A stretch of 64,000 nucleotides of DNA, taken from Chitinophaga oryzae. Its GTDB lineage: Bacteria; Bacteroidota; Bacteroidia; Chitinophagales; Chitinophagaceae. The notes under the pieces were generated by a model. The model had not been told where the DNA came from. It saw only the letters and a program-made list of their open reading frames with translations, and did not search any database. The position numbers and the translations under genes are program-made. The stretch covers positions 3,286,001 through 3,350,000 of the forward strand of contig NZ_CP051204.2 in the NCBI RefSeq assembly GCF_012516375.2, given 5' to 3'. Positions 33,301 through 41,541 of this stretch are shown one piece after another. Position 1 is the first letter of the stretch. Every line of letters begins with the position of its first letter.

Positions 33301-34706
33301 TCTATGCCTACCAGCGTGAGGATGGGGATATAAACGATCATGATGATGATTTCTCCAAAGGCAGCGCTGTTACGGATTTTGGAAGCTGAGAGATAAACTT
33401 CTTCGTCCATTTCCGCTTGCGTGAGTTGCCGGGCAGATGTCCGCAGCCCCAGGTGATGCAGCGTGGCTTCCACGATGATCACGGCGCCGTCCACGATCAG
33501 CCCGAAGTCAATAGCGCCCAGGCTCATCAGGTTGGCGCTGACGCCAAAGGCGTTCATCATCCCCAGTGCGAAAAGCATAGACAGGGGAATAGCAGATGCC
33601 ACGATCAGCCCTGCGCGGAAATTACCGAGGAATAAGACCAGTACGAAAATAACGATCAGTGCGCCTTCAATGAGGTTGGTTTTTACGGTGTTGATCGCCC
33701 TGTCCACCAGGTTTGTCCTGTCGAGATACGCCTCGATCACCACATCTTCGGGTAAAGACTTTTGGATGGTTTTGAGTTTTTCTTTTACGCGGGTAACAAC
33801 GGCGGCACTGTTAGCGCCTTTCAGCATCATCACGATGCCGCCTACGACTTCCTTTTCGCCGTTGTAGGTAACGGAGCCATAGCGGATAGCACTGCCCAGC
33901 CTCACCTCCGCCACATCTTTTACCAGCACGGGAATACCGTTCACGGATTTGACTGCGATGTTGCGGATGTCTTCCATATTGCCAACAAGGCCAATGCCCC
34001 TGATGAAGTAAGCATTGGGCTTTTTATCGATATAGGCGCCGCCGGTGTTCTCATTGTTTTTAGCCAGCGCATTAAAAATTTCAGGCATGGTGATGTTCAT
34101 GCCTTTGAGTTTGGCGGGGTTGACCGCCACTTCGTACTGCTTCAGCAACCCACCGAAGCTGTTCACTTCTGCGATGCCCCTGGTGCCATACAACTGGCGG
34201 GCCACGATCCAGTCCTGCATGGTACGCAGGTCCATGGCCGTATATTTGTTTTCTGCTCCTTTTTTGGGATGAAGGATATACTGATATACTTCGCCCAGTC
34301 CGGTGCTGACAGGCGCCAACTCGGGCGTGCCGATGCCTCTGGGTATTTTCTGTTCGGCCTCTTTCAGTTTCTCGCCGATCAGCTGACGGGCGAAATAAAT
34401 GTCTACATCGTCTTCAAACACTACAGTGATAACGGACAGGCCAAACCTTGAAATGGAACGCATCTCCACGAGGTCCGGCAGGTTGGCCAGGCTTTGTTCG
34501 ATCGGATAGGTCACCAGTTGCTCTGTTTCCTGCGCAGCCAGTGTAGGCGTTTGGGTGATGATCTGTACCTGGTTGTTGGTGATGTCCGGTACGGCGTCCA
34601 CCGGCAAACGCAGGGCGCTCCAAACGCCCCAGACGATCAGCGCCAGCGTGAACAGGCCGATGATCAGCTTGTTCTTTATACTAAAATGAATAATTCTGTT
34701 CAGCAT
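30384..34706 (-). CDS. CzcA-type RND pump fused to a TolC-like outer-membrane protein
   Basis: 1440 residues from ATG 34706 (MLNRIIHFSIKNKLIIGLF, a normal HME-RND start; longer starts are not conserved). Residues 1 to about 1040 are a complete heavy-metal RND permease with VDGAVIIVEATLHHLG (TM4 Asp), EFIPQLEEGDFAFH and VGFIALFGVAVLNGIVLIS. After a Lys-rich hinge comes a hydrophobic stretch AVALLGLLILPGAVSAQEV (about 1040-1060), an internal signal peptide with a signal-peptidase I site after Ala1057, then a TolC/CzcC domain (about 1065-1440). This lets one precursor give an inner-membrane pump and a separate outer-membrane duct. Expected role: Co/Zn/Cd or Cu/Ag export. It is followed by the His-rich adaptor, so the operon holds all three parts. 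Fusions like this are known in Bacteroidota; cleavage is inference. Confidence 0.9.
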   Translation of the reverse strand: MLNRIIHFSIKNKLIIGLFTLALIVWGVWSALRLPVDAVPDITNNQVQIITQTPTLAAQETEQLVTYPIEQSLANLPDLVEMRSISRFGLSVITVVFEDDVDIYFARQLIGEKLKEAEQKIPRGIGTPELAPVSTGLGEVYQYILHPKKGAENKYTAMDLRTMQDWIVARQLYGTRGIAEVNSFGGLLKQYEVAVNPAKLKGMNITMPEIFNALAKNNENTGGAYIDKKPNAYFIRGIGLVGNMEDIRNIAVKSVNGIPVLVKDVAEVRLGSAIRYGSVTYNGEKEVVGGIVMMLKGANSAAVVTRVKEKLKTIQKSLPEDVVIEAYLDRTNLVDRAINTVKTNLIEGALIVIFVLVLFLGNFRAGLIVASAIPLSMLFALGMMNAFGVSANLMSLGAIDFGLIVDGAVIIVEATLHHLGLRTSARQLTQAEMDEEVYLSASKIRNSAAFGEIIIMIVYIPILTLVGIEGKMFKPMAQTVAFAILGALILSLTYIPMVSALILPKKVSHKKNFSDKIMDFFHRLYAPVLAWAIRFKVAVVAVTIAIFGIAVLLFSRMGGEFIPQLEEGDFAFHCILPQGTSLSQSIETSMQASRIIRTFPEVKMVVGKTGSAEVPTDPMPPEATDLMVLLKPKSEWTTVKTYNQLADSIMEKLEVIPGVFFEANQPIQMRFNELMTGVRQDVAIKIFGENIDTLAALAPKVAAIVQSVKGATEPQIERTTGLPQITVQYDRAKIAAYGMNVEDINRTVRTAFAGEAAGVVFENERKFDMVVRLDSASRSSIDDVRDLFVALPDGNQIPLSQLANIAFKEGPAQISREDGRRRIVVGFNVKNRDVQSVVKDIQQKLSAANLLPSGYYYTYGGTFENLREASARLMVAVPVALALIFMLLYFTFRSIKESVLIFTAIPMSAIGGVFALLLRGMPFSISAGVGFIALFGVAVLNGIVLISTFNNLEKEGYTDVIKRVIEGTKIRLRPVLMTATVASFGFLPMALSRGAGAEVQRPLATVVIGGLVTATFLTLVVLPLLYILFSEGFKRKLPPVAAVALLGLLILPGAVSAQEVPGKRLGVNEVLSMAQQNLQYNINAAQVNRTKVQVRSAGMLPKTGVFAENEDLRPSDHTGILKVGVSQAVAWPGLYKAQKKLYTEQARYYEVNGAVLNVSVKRDIRQVYYQLWYLHEKSNLYLQLDSIYRSLSDAAVLRVRAGENPGLDSISAQAKQKELRAQLEQLHDDMNIQQQSLKQLLNTEDAILPVAQPLEKIGFTFAGPATDTVHPTLALQQQNVNIAAAGVAVAKNENRPEFSGRFFSQRLYGVKDPFSGFSVTASVPLFGLGAYRNKVRAAQAEADVQQQQLAYNKQVFSTQQSQMIKEVEKNSRMLVFYESSGLGQAREIIKAAALAYRSGEISFAELSQFLTQAITIRQNYLDVLNAYNQAVIQHNYFNNL

Positions 34707-34741
34707 ACTTAATGGTAGTTGTATAAAAAGGATAGGCCCGG

Positions 34742-34761
34742 TGATCGCTGAAAAGCGATCA
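34742..34761. promoter_or_regulatory. 8-bp-arm inverted repeat upstream of the fusion pump
   Basis: TGATCGCT (34742-34749) and AGCGATCA (34754-34761) around GAAA, 36 bp upstream of the pump start. It could be an operator or a leader hairpin; the place favours control of the czc operon. Confidence 0.4.
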
Positions 34762-34920
34762 TGCACTTCTTCATTGCCAGGTATTAACAGGCACACGGTC
34801 GCCGTTGCACGAACGGGCGCGAGGCTGCTTTTCATTAATGACAATGATGACACGGAAGTTTACAGGTAAGCTGTTTGCCGCATCAGCGGGCAAAAGACAA
34901 ATCAGTATGGAAAAAGGCGA

Positions 34921-35229
34921 TCAGGCCCGGGGAGGCTGCCAGACAGGCTGCGGAAGATCTGAAATAATGCCGGCGGGCATTTCGGAGTAACTAAAAATGG
35001 TATGGGAGGCCGGGACCGGTGCAGAATATACAAGAGAGATGATCACGGGCGCAGCGCAACAGCTGCAGGCACAAAACGGGGAACAGAAATCTTTGTGCTC
35101 ATGCTGATGGGTGGCATTGTCCGCCTGGTAACTGCTGCTTGCCGTACCGGACAGCGGCAGCTCGTCGCTGCACGAAACCGTGCCAAGCGCCAACAGGACA
35201 ATGCTCAATATGACTGCAAAAAATCTCAC
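34921..35229 (-). CDS. Small Cys/His-rich secreted protein (DUF6660-like)
   Basis: 102 residues from a GTG at 35229, chosen because it gives a standard signal peptide (RFFAVILSIVLLALGTVSC, lipobox-like); ATG starts further up add an unlikely lead. The mature part has HQHEHKDFCSPFCACSCCA, a dense His/Cys cluster typical of the small DUF6660 proteins that precede metal-efflux operons in Bacteroidota. It probably binds metal in the periplasm or acts as a sensor. It is 214 bp upstream of the fusion pump on the same strand, so it may head the operon. Function inferred from motif and position. Confidence 0.65.
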   Translation of the reverse strand: MRFFAVILSIVLLALGTVSCSDELPLSGTASSSYQADNATHQHEHKDFCSPFCACSCCAAPVIISLVYSAPVPASHTIFSYSEMPAGIISDLPQPVWQPPRA

Positions 35230-35324
35230 GTGAACAAAAATAACACATTTTACATACAGATAAATAACTATTATAATAACCATGTTGCAATTTTGGGCGG
35301 AGGCCTCCGGCCCGGCCCTGGGGG

Positions 35325-36182
35325 CTAACCTTCTCTGAACTGTGTAGGAGTGATACCTGCCTGTGCTTTAAAGAAATTGGAAAAATACGCATGGTCCACA
35401 AAGCCCAGTTCAAAGGCGATTTCTTTAATAGAGAGGTCCGTGGTTTGCAGCAGCCGCCTGGCTTCCAGCAGCACGCGCTGTTGTATCAGTTTGGTCGCCG
35501 ATACATGAAGGTGGGTCTTGCAAAGAATATTCAGATAGTTGGCCGAGATGTTCAGCCTGGAAGCGTAAAATCCCACCCCTTTTTCCTGCTTGTAAAATTT
35601 ATCGATCAGCATGTTGAAGTTTGCCAGCCTGGGATTGGACTGAAACACTTTCAGGTCGGTGAAAATATTCTCCGCTTCCTTGCTCACAATGGCGGCGATC
35701 ACGGCGGCCCGGGCGCTGATGATCTCCTGTACGGAGTTGGGGGCGCTCAGTTCATCCCTGATGGCATCGAACTCGTACTTCAGCAATTTGAAATTGCCGT
35801 TGGTCAGCGGGATTACAGGGTGGTTCATATAGTTTGAAAACGAAAAACGGAAGAAGGGGGCGAAACGTTCGAAAAAATTCGGTTGTATCATCAGCTGGTA
35901 ACCGGTGGTGTTGGGCCTGATGCTCCAGGTATGCACCTGCCCGGGAAACAGCACATGCACCTGCTGGTTGGCGATTGGGTAGTCGTGGAAGTCAATAGTG
36001 TGAACACCTTTGGCGGACTCAAACAGGTTGATGATAAAAAAATCGTGCTTATGCGGCCGGTCGATGTGCCGTTCTCCATGCAGTTCATTGAATAGCAGGT
36101 CTTCCCTGCCGGCGAGCTGGCCTTTCCTGAACTCCTGGATACCTAAGACAGGGATGTAACCGGTGTCGTCATAAATCTTCAT
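35325..36182 (-). CDS. AraC family transcriptional regulator
   Basis: 285 residues. The N-terminal cupin-like region has a HIDRPHKHDFFIINLFE metal/ligand pattern and HVLFPGQVHTWSI. The C-terminal double HTH (VGFYASRLNISANYLNILCK and SIKEIAFELGFVDHAYFSNF) ends GITPTQFREG. It lies 95 bp upstream of the Cys-rich gene and the czc operon on the same strand, and could be co-transcribed or regulate it, although AraC regulators of sugar genes have the same look. There is no metal-binding Cys site to support metal sensing. Promoter not seen clearly. Confidence 0.87.
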   Translation of the reverse strand: MKIYDDTGYIPVLGIQEFRKGQLAGREDLLFNELHGERHIDRPHKHDFFIINLFESAKGVHTIDFHDYPIANQQVHVLFPGQVHTWSIRPNTTGYQLMIQPNFFERFAPFFRFSFSNYMNHPVIPLTNGNFKLLKYEFDAIRDELSAPNSVQEIISARAAVIAAIVSKEAENIFTDLKVFQSNPRLANFNMLIDKFYKQEKGVGFYASRLNISANYLNILCKTHLHVSATKLIQQRVLLEARRLLQTTDLSIKEIAFELGFVDHAYFSNFFKAQAGITPTQFREG

Positions 36183-36232
36183 ATCAGCAAATTAAGGTGG
36201 GCGTTCGGCTTCTAAAATATGGAAATTTAGGA

Positions 36233-36273
36233 CAAAAAAAATGGATTGACCACCTGTTTTCAGGGCCAATCCA
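36233..36273 (-). terminator. Terminator of the DUF4822 gene
   Basis: On the minus strand TGGATTG...CAATCCA (outer arms 36242-36248 and 36267-36273) with an inner GC stem is followed by an eight-base T-run (36233-36241 as A on +). It separates the DUF4822 gene from the AraC gene. Confidence 0.75.
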
Positions 36274-36294
36274 CTCCTCATAAGCAATACCAGG

Positions 36295-36783
36295 TTATTT
36301 TTTAGGCGCCGGGTGAGTCGTCGGTGTATGAATAATATCAAAGTATACCGTTTTGTCGCTGGCATTCGGGTAAATGCGGTAGGTAAACTCCTGTTTGGTC
36401 AGCACGGTGATATCCACCACGCGGGTGAAGAGCACAACGCCGGCATCGTTTTTTGCGATGATAGTGCGGGTTTTACCGTCAGCGGAAACGCTCCATTCAC
36501 CCTGCATTTTAGGAGAATCGTCCAGGTTGAACATGGTGAAGGTGCCATCTGCCCTGAAATAAGCGAAGCCCACGAAGTTGGCCACATTCGCATCGCTCAG
36601 CGCTACATTTTCACCTTTGTTGTTTTTGGCGTTGGTCGTTTCCCAGGGGGTGCTGGCAAGTATTTCGGCCGGTGTAAGCGGTTTAGGTTCCGGCTCACTG
36701 TCGTTATCCTTGTTACAGCTAAAGAAAAAGGCGCTGCATATCGCCAGCAAAAGAACTGCGGTTACTTTTTTTACATGCTTCAT
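36295..36783 (-). CDS. DUF4822 domain lipoprotein
   Basis: 162 residues with lipobox FFFSCNK (Cys23) and an Asp/Glu/Pro linker. The rest is one DUF4822 domain: LASTPWETTNAKNNKGENV, then VANFVGFAYFRADGTFTMF, MQGEWSVSADGKTRTI and FTYRIYPNASDKTVYFDIIH. The domain looks lipocalin-like (an eight-stranded barrel with a signature W near the start); its ligand is unknown. It is exported and anchored in the outer membrane. It is monocistronic with its own terminator. Confidence 0.85.
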   Translation of the reverse strand: MKHVKKVTAVLLLAICSAFFFSCNKDNDSEPEPKPLTPAEILASTPWETTNAKNNKGENVALSDANVANFVGFAYFRADGTFTMFNLDDSPKMQGEWSVSADGKTRTIIAKNDAGVVLFTRVVDITVLTKQEFTYRIYPNASDKTVYFDIIHTPTTHPAPKK

Positions 36784-36894
36784 ATCAATGAAATTTTAAG
36801 CATTACAAAGGTATCTGCGCCGTATAACGAAGCGTTGCGTTTTTCATCCCAAAGCTTGAAGATTTTATCACGGAACAGAAGAACGAACGTTTTG

Positions 36895-38124
36895 TCAGAA
36901 TACAATATTCCCTTTATGTACCAGTGACCTGACCGGTGAAACCCTGGCTACCGCTTCAGCGGAGCAGGAAGCTTCGAGGAACACCAGGTTGGCGTCATGA
37001 CCGGCTTTGGGCCATTGCTGGTTGCCTTTATCGTCCAGCGGAAGTACATACCGCGTGGCAAAGGCCAGCGTCCTGGAAAGCGCCCATTCGGAGCTGTATC
37101 CGTACAAGGCGGCAATGAGCTTTGCTTTCTGCAGCATATGGCCCGGACCGAAAGTGCTCCAGTGGTCCTGGATATTATCGTTGCCCACGAGCACTTCCAC
37201 GCCGTGTTTTCTCAACAGGGGGATGGGCATAATCGTGTTGCCGAAAGGTACGGAAGTCACAATACCTACGCCGGCTTCGGCCAGGCGGGCGGCCATGCGT
37301 TCTGTTTCCAGCGGCGGAAGATGCCCCAGCGCGAAGGCATGGCTCACAAATGTTTTACCACGAAGTCCGGGATTTTCTTTGGTTTTATCGATCAGGTATC
37401 CGATCGTCTTCACGCCGGTTTCACCCACCTCATGCAGATGGATATCGATGCCTTTGTTGTGATCGATGGCCAGTTGCGTGATCAGGTCCATCGGTTTTTC
37501 TATGCTCCCGTCGATGGAGTACGGATCTACGCCACCGATGAAATCAATGTCCATTTTTACCACTTCTTTCAGCAGGGGAGCGGTGTCGGTATAAAATATA
37601 CCGTGTTGGGGAAAAGCCACCAGCTCGGCGCCTGCTGTTTTCTCCTTGTTTTTCAGCGCCGTTTCGAGGTGTTTTAACGAATCGAAACCGGAAGTGGGGT
37701 CTATGTTGAAATGGGAACGGATATAGTGCGTACCGTTTGACTGTAAGAAGCCGATCAGTTTTTCCGCCCGTTCCACGGACGTTTTCAGCCATTCGGGGAT
37801 CATCTTCTGCTCATAGGCGATCTGGTCTTTTACGGTTTTCCTTTTAGATGAAACCGCCTGCCAGGGGAGGCCGTAAAGCATTTTGTCCAGGTGCGCGTGC
37901 ATATCCTTGAATGCAGGCAGCATTAGCCAACCTTTTGCATCAATGGCGTTTATGTGAGGGTCGTTGGGCGTGACAGCTGTTATCTTCCCATCTTCCGTTT
38001 CAATACAGAACAGCGCGGTCTTCGTTTTTACGACTTCTTCACCATCGTACTCAAAACCCGTTTCCAGCAGTACGTTTTTAAATGTAAGGTGGCTGTTGTT
38101 TACTATCTTATCCATTTGTTCCAT
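36895..38124 (-). CDS. Amidohydrolase, cytosine-deaminase-like, cytoplasmic
   Basis: 409 residues, no signal peptide. Metal-dependent amidohydrolase fold: HxH-type DMHAHLDKML at the first strand, GIDIHLHEVGETG, TFVSHAFALGHL and Asp in VLVGNDNIQDHW are the metal/catalytic sites expected for the cytosine/isoguanine deaminase subgroup (CodA-like). Such enzymes deaminate or hydrolyse cyclic amidine bases; the substrate is not readable. It is divergent from a close paralogue at 38301 that carries an export signal. An alternative start is the ATG for MDKIVN (9 bases downstream). The 176-bp gap holds both promoters. Confidence 0.85.
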   Translation of the reverse strand: MEQMDKIVNNSHLTFKNVLLETGFEYDGEEVVKTKTALFCIETEDGKITAVTPNDPHINAIDAKGWLMLPAFKDMHAHLDKMLYGLPWQAVSSKRKTVKDQIAYEQKMIPEWLKTSVERAEKLIGFLQSNGTHYIRSHFNIDPTSGFDSLKHLETALKNKEKTAGAELVAFPQHGIFYTDTAPLLKEVVKMDIDFIGGVDPYSIDGSIEKPMDLITQLAIDHNKGIDIHLHEVGETGVKTIGYLIDKTKENPGLRGKTFVSHAFALGHLPPLETERMAARLAEAGVGIVTSVPFGNTIMPIPLLRKHGVEVLVGNDNIQDHWSTFGPGHMLQKAKLIAALYGYSSEWALSRTLAFATRYVLPLDDKGNQQWPKAGHDANLVFLEASCSAEAVARVSPVRSLVHKGNIVF

Positions 38125-38300
38125 TTTTTATGCTGTGATCACTACAGCAAAGTAAGCGGTAAATATCCCGGGAGCTTTGCAGTATCTATTCGGATGCTTG
38201 AAAGATTTATAATTGACGGGCGGATGATTGATAAATCTTTCAAGTCAATTCATGAATCCTACACAGAAAGAGCGGAGCAGAAGGTTATTTTTGTGAAAAA

Positions 38301-39647
38301 ATGACTGGGACTATGAAGAAAACGGAAATTTCCCGCAAGGATTTTATCAGGATGTCCGGCCTGGGGCTGGCGGGAGCGGCTTTCGCCTCCGGCTTGCTGA
38401 GCGGTGCGGAAGCGTTTGCCGCGGAGGCAGGGAGCAAAGGCGGAAAAGGCTGCCTGTTAAAGAACGTGCGGCTGGAAACAGGATTTGTATATGAAGAAGG
38501 CGAGGTAGTCCACACGAAGACCGAATTATTTTGCGTCGAAATAAAAGACGGCAACATCAGCCGTATTTCCGCCAATAAACCGAATGCCGCCAATGCTGTT
38601 GATGCGAAAGGATGGCTGATGCTCCCGGCCTTCCGGGATATGCATATCCACCTGGACAAGACATTCTACGGCGGGCCGTGGCAGGCTGCCCGGAGAGGGC
38701 CGGGTGGCGTGAAAGGGATGATCGCCCTTGAACAGAAGATACTCCCGGAGATGCTGAAAACATCTACCTACAGGGCGGAAAAACTGATAGAACTGTTGCA
38801 GTCCAAAGGCACCAGCTTCGCCAGAAGTCATGTAAACATCGAGCCTACGTCCAAACTGCAATCACTCAACAATCTTTTCAAAGCGCTGGAGAACAGGAAA
38901 AGCACCTTCGGCGCGGAGCTGGTGGCTTTCCCGCAGCATGGCGTATTTTATACGGACTCCGTGCCCTGGCTGAAGGAAGCGGCGAAGATGGACATCGGTT
39001 TCATCGGCGGCGTAGATCCCTATTCTATTGACGGCGCTATTGAAAAGACGATTGATTTTACGGTGCAGCTGGCGCTGGACAATAAAAAAGGCATCGATAT
39101 CCACCTGCATGAATCAGAGGAATCGGGATTAAAGACGGTAGAATACCTGATTAAGAAAGTAATGGAAAACCCGGCCCTTCAGCACAAAACATTCCTGAGC
39201 CACTGTTTTGTGCTTGGCAGGATCGATAAAGTGAAGCAGGAGCAGATGGCAGAGCAGCTGGGCGCTGCGGGTATCGGTATCGTTTCCACCATTCCATTCG
39301 GCAGCCTTGTCATGCCGATCCCCACGCTCTACAAGCACAACGTGACGGTGATGACCGGCAACGACAGCATTGTAGACCACTGGAGCACCTTCGGTTCCGG
39401 AAGCGTATTGGAAAAAGCCAACCTGATGGCGCAGCTGTACGGTTATTCCACGGAGTTCCTGTTATCCAGGAGCCTGAAGCTGGCCACCGGCAATGTGCTG
39501 CCGCTGGATGAAAAAGGCGTGCAGCAATGGCCCAAAGCCGGCGATGCGGCAGACATGGTGCTGATAGACGCCAGCTGTTCGGCAGAAGCGGTATCCCGGG
39601 TGTCGCCGGTCAGGTCGCTGATCAGCAAAGGGCAAATTGTATATTAA
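38301..39647 (+). CDS. Amidohydrolase, cytosine-deaminase-like, exported paralogue
   Basis: 448 residues. The N-terminus EISRKDFIRMSGLGLAGAAF resembles a Tat signal (RK in place of RR) followed by an Ala-rich cleavage region AEAFAAEAG. The enzyme part matches the divergent neighbour along its length: DMHIHLDKTFYG, VAFPQHGVFYTDSVPWLKE, VDPYSIDGAIEKT, GIDIHLHESEESG and MTGNDSIVDHWSTFG. It therefore has the same metal sites (HxH, His, Asp). The result is one cytoplasmic and one periplasmic form of the same enzyme, suggesting a substrate met on both sides of the membrane, or divergence to a new substrate. The start could also be ATG 38313. Confidence 0.85.
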   Translation: MTGTMKKTEISRKDFIRMSGLGLAGAAFASGLLSGAEAFAAEAGSKGGKGCLLKNVRLETGFVYEEGEVVHTKTELFCVEIKDGNISRISANKPNAANAVDAKGWLMLPAFRDMHIHLDKTFYGGPWQAARRGPGGVKGMIALEQKILPEMLKTSTYRAEKLIELLQSKGTSFARSHVNIEPTSKLQSLNNLFKALENRKSTFGAELVAFPQHGVFYTDSVPWLKEAAKMDIGFIGGVDPYSIDGAIEKTIDFTVQLALDNKKGIDIHLHESEESGLKTVEYLIKKVMENPALQHKTFLSHCFVLGRIDKVKQEQMAEQLGAAGIGIVSTIPFGSLVMPIPTLYKHNVTVMTGNDSIVDHWSTFGSGSVLEKANLMAQLYGYSTEFLLSRSLKLATGNVLPLDEKGVQQWPKAGDAADMVLIDASCSAEAVSRVSPVRSLISKGQIVY

Positions 39648-39665
39648 CCGGCAGACTTATAAAGG

Positions 39666-39691
39666 AAAAGGGATGCAAACGCATCCCTTTT
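39666..39691. terminator. Bidirectional terminator between convergent amidohydrolases
   Basis: Perfect 11-bp arms AAAAGGGATGC (39666-39676) and GCATCCCTTTT (39681-39691) around AAAC. It sits between the exported amidohydrolase (+) and the amidohydrolase-NTF2 gene (-). Confidence 0.85.
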
Positions 39692-39712
39692 GTTATTTAT
39701 GACTAATGACCA

Positions 39713-41419
39713 TTAATTGATAAAAAACACTTTCCTGATTTTCCCCTTTTGTATGTGGTAAACAGCGGTGCCTCGTTTCCTGCCGCGGTCATCGAGAATA
39801 CGTTCTTCGTCGATCACATAGTTTCCCTCGATAATCCGTTTCTCAATACGGCAGTGGAGCAGGCTGGCCAGGTTAAAAAAGTGATATACTTTTCGCATTT
39901 GTTCTTTTCCGCGGCACACCAGTTTGTCGGGGAAGACGAACAGCTCCACGTCATCGGCATAAGGCTCCAGGAAAGCTTCCATGTTGCGGGTATTGTAGGC
40001 GTTCAGTTGTTGCTGTACCAATGTTTCCGGGGTATGCCGCAGCAGGGTGTCCGGGCTGATTACCTGTCCTTTCCGGATAACGAGGCGGATATGTTCCAGC
40101 TCCTTCAGATCGGTGGTGGGATTGCCTTCCAGCAATAGCATGTTGGCCGGTTGCCCCGCGGTGATGTTGCCGGTGTAGCCCGGACGGTCCAGGATGCCGG
40201 CGGCGTTGATGGTGGCGGCCTGTATCACCTGCCAGTTGCTCATGCCGCTTTGTTGCATGAGCAGGAGTTCCGGCAGGAGGCTGACGGCATGCAATGTACC
40301 GATATTGCCAGCGTCCGATCCGCTGACGATGCGTACACCGGCGTCGCTTAATTTTTTAAGGTTCTGCTGGTTGAGGCGTACTGCCGCTGCCGTCCGCTCC
40401 TGCCGTTCGTTGGCTTTCATCTTGTACAGGCGGGCGATGGCGGTATCGGGCAGCTGTTTGATATCATACACGCTGCCCAATGCAAAAGGTTCGGCGCCAT
40501 TCAGCTCGCGGGTGGTGAAGGCACGGGACTGGTCGAACGTATGCAGGTAGCCGTTTTTAACCGACAGGGCGGGGCACAGCACGATCTTTTTCTTTTTGAG
40601 CAGTGCTACAAAGGCGTCGTCTATGGCCTCGGTTTCCACGTTGTGCACGAGGTAGTCGGCGCCGGCAACCGCGGCCTGCCGGGCTGTTTCCAGGGTGGTG
40701 GCGTGTACGGCCACCCGTAAGCCGTGGAGGTGTGCTTCATTGATAACAGCTTCCACGATGGGCAGGTAGTTCCGGGGCGCTTCACTATCGGATGATATCA
40801 GTAGTTTGATCAGGTCCGGCTGCCAGGGCAGTTGCTCCTGTACCAGCCTGCGGCCAGCCGCAGCGTCGGTGGCCAGTATAAAAGGGGTGTCCTCATACAG
40901 GCTGTCGTAACGGTGTATCAGGCCTGTTGTGATAATAGGGCCGGCCATGTATACCTGCGGCGCGGCGGCCCATCCTTCGATGGCTTTTTTTCTTGCCAGG
41001 AAGCGTTGGGTAGCGCCCACGTCAAATACGGTGGTGATGCCGTTTTGCAGGTACCGCCGCAACTGTTGTTCAAAGCCGGCATGTACTGCTTTTATTTCAT
41101 CGGCATAGGGCCGGATCGTACGGAGGTCGATGATGTCCGGTCGCGTGTACAGCCCGCCGCTTTGGAAAAAATGCACATGGGCGTCCGTCAATCCGGGCAG
41201 GAGGTATTTTCCTGCCGCATCGATGGTGGTCGCTTGCGGCGGTGCCTTCTTTTTATGTACGGCGGTAATAAGACCCTCTTTCAGCACTACCGTCATACCG
41301 TGCTGTACGGTTTGTTTGGCAGGGTCCACAAGGCTGGCGTTCGTGATCCAGGTTTCCTGTGCGAGCGCGGCATTGGCTGCCAGGCCCGTCATCAGCATAG
41401 AAAAAATCAGACGTTTCAT
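39713..41419 (-). CDS. Secreted imidazolonepropionase-like amidohydrolase fused to an NTF2-like domain
   Basis: 568 residues with a signal peptide (1-20, cleavage at ALA before QETW). Residues about 20-440 form an amidohydrolase: LPGLTDAHVHFFQSGG (HxH), AVHATTLETARQAAVAGAD, and RIVSGSDAGNIG (catalytic Asp), with the imidazolonepropionase/prolidase-like end ITAGQPANMLLLEGNP. The last about 115 residues (QLNAYNTRNMEAFLEPYADD to KIRKVFFIN) match the SnoaL/NTF2-like cone fold. The fusion is uncommon; the NTF2 part may bind a small ligand or aid oligomerisation. It is periplasmic, convergent with the exported paralogue, and divergent from an AraC gene at 41542. Confidence 0.83.
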   Translation of the reverse strand: MKRLIFSMLMTGLAANAALAQETWITNASLVDPAKQTVQHGMTVVLKEGLITAVHKKKAPPQATTIDAAGKYLLPGLTDAHVHFFQSGGLYTRPDIIDLRTIRPYADEIKAVHAGFEQQLRRYLQNGITTVFDVGATQRFLARKKAIEGWAAAPQVYMAGPIITTGLIHRYDSLYEDTPFILATDAAAGRRLVQEQLPWQPDLIKLLISSDSEAPRNYLPIVEAVINEAHLHGLRVAVHATTLETARQAAVAGADYLVHNVETEAIDDAFVALLKKKKIVLCPALSVKNGYLHTFDQSRAFTTRELNGAEPFALGSVYDIKQLPDTAIARLYKMKANERQERTAAAVRLNQQNLKKLSDAGVRIVSGSDAGNIGTLHAVSLLPELLLMQQSGMSNWQVIQAATINAAGILDRPGYTGNITAGQPANMLLLEGNPTTDLKELEHIRLVIRKGQVISPDTLLRHTPETLVQQQLNAYNTRNMEAFLEPYADDVELFVFPDKLVCRGKEQMRKVYHFFNLASLLHCRIEKRIIEGNYVIDEERILDDRGRKRGTAVYHIQKGKIRKVFFIN

Positions 41420-41541
41420 AGAGCGTAAAATACGATCGGCCGGTGCAGTGGCACTGTGCTCAAATGCTCAAATTTCCGGCAGCGGAAAAAGTCAAACGAA
41501 AGTGGTAACTTGTACAACACAAACCCGGCTTGCCAATTACC

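Noticed and set aside
34742..34761. TGATCGCT/AGCGATCA as an intrinsic terminator
   Set aside because: No T-run on either side, and it lies just before a gene start, so control is more likely than termination.
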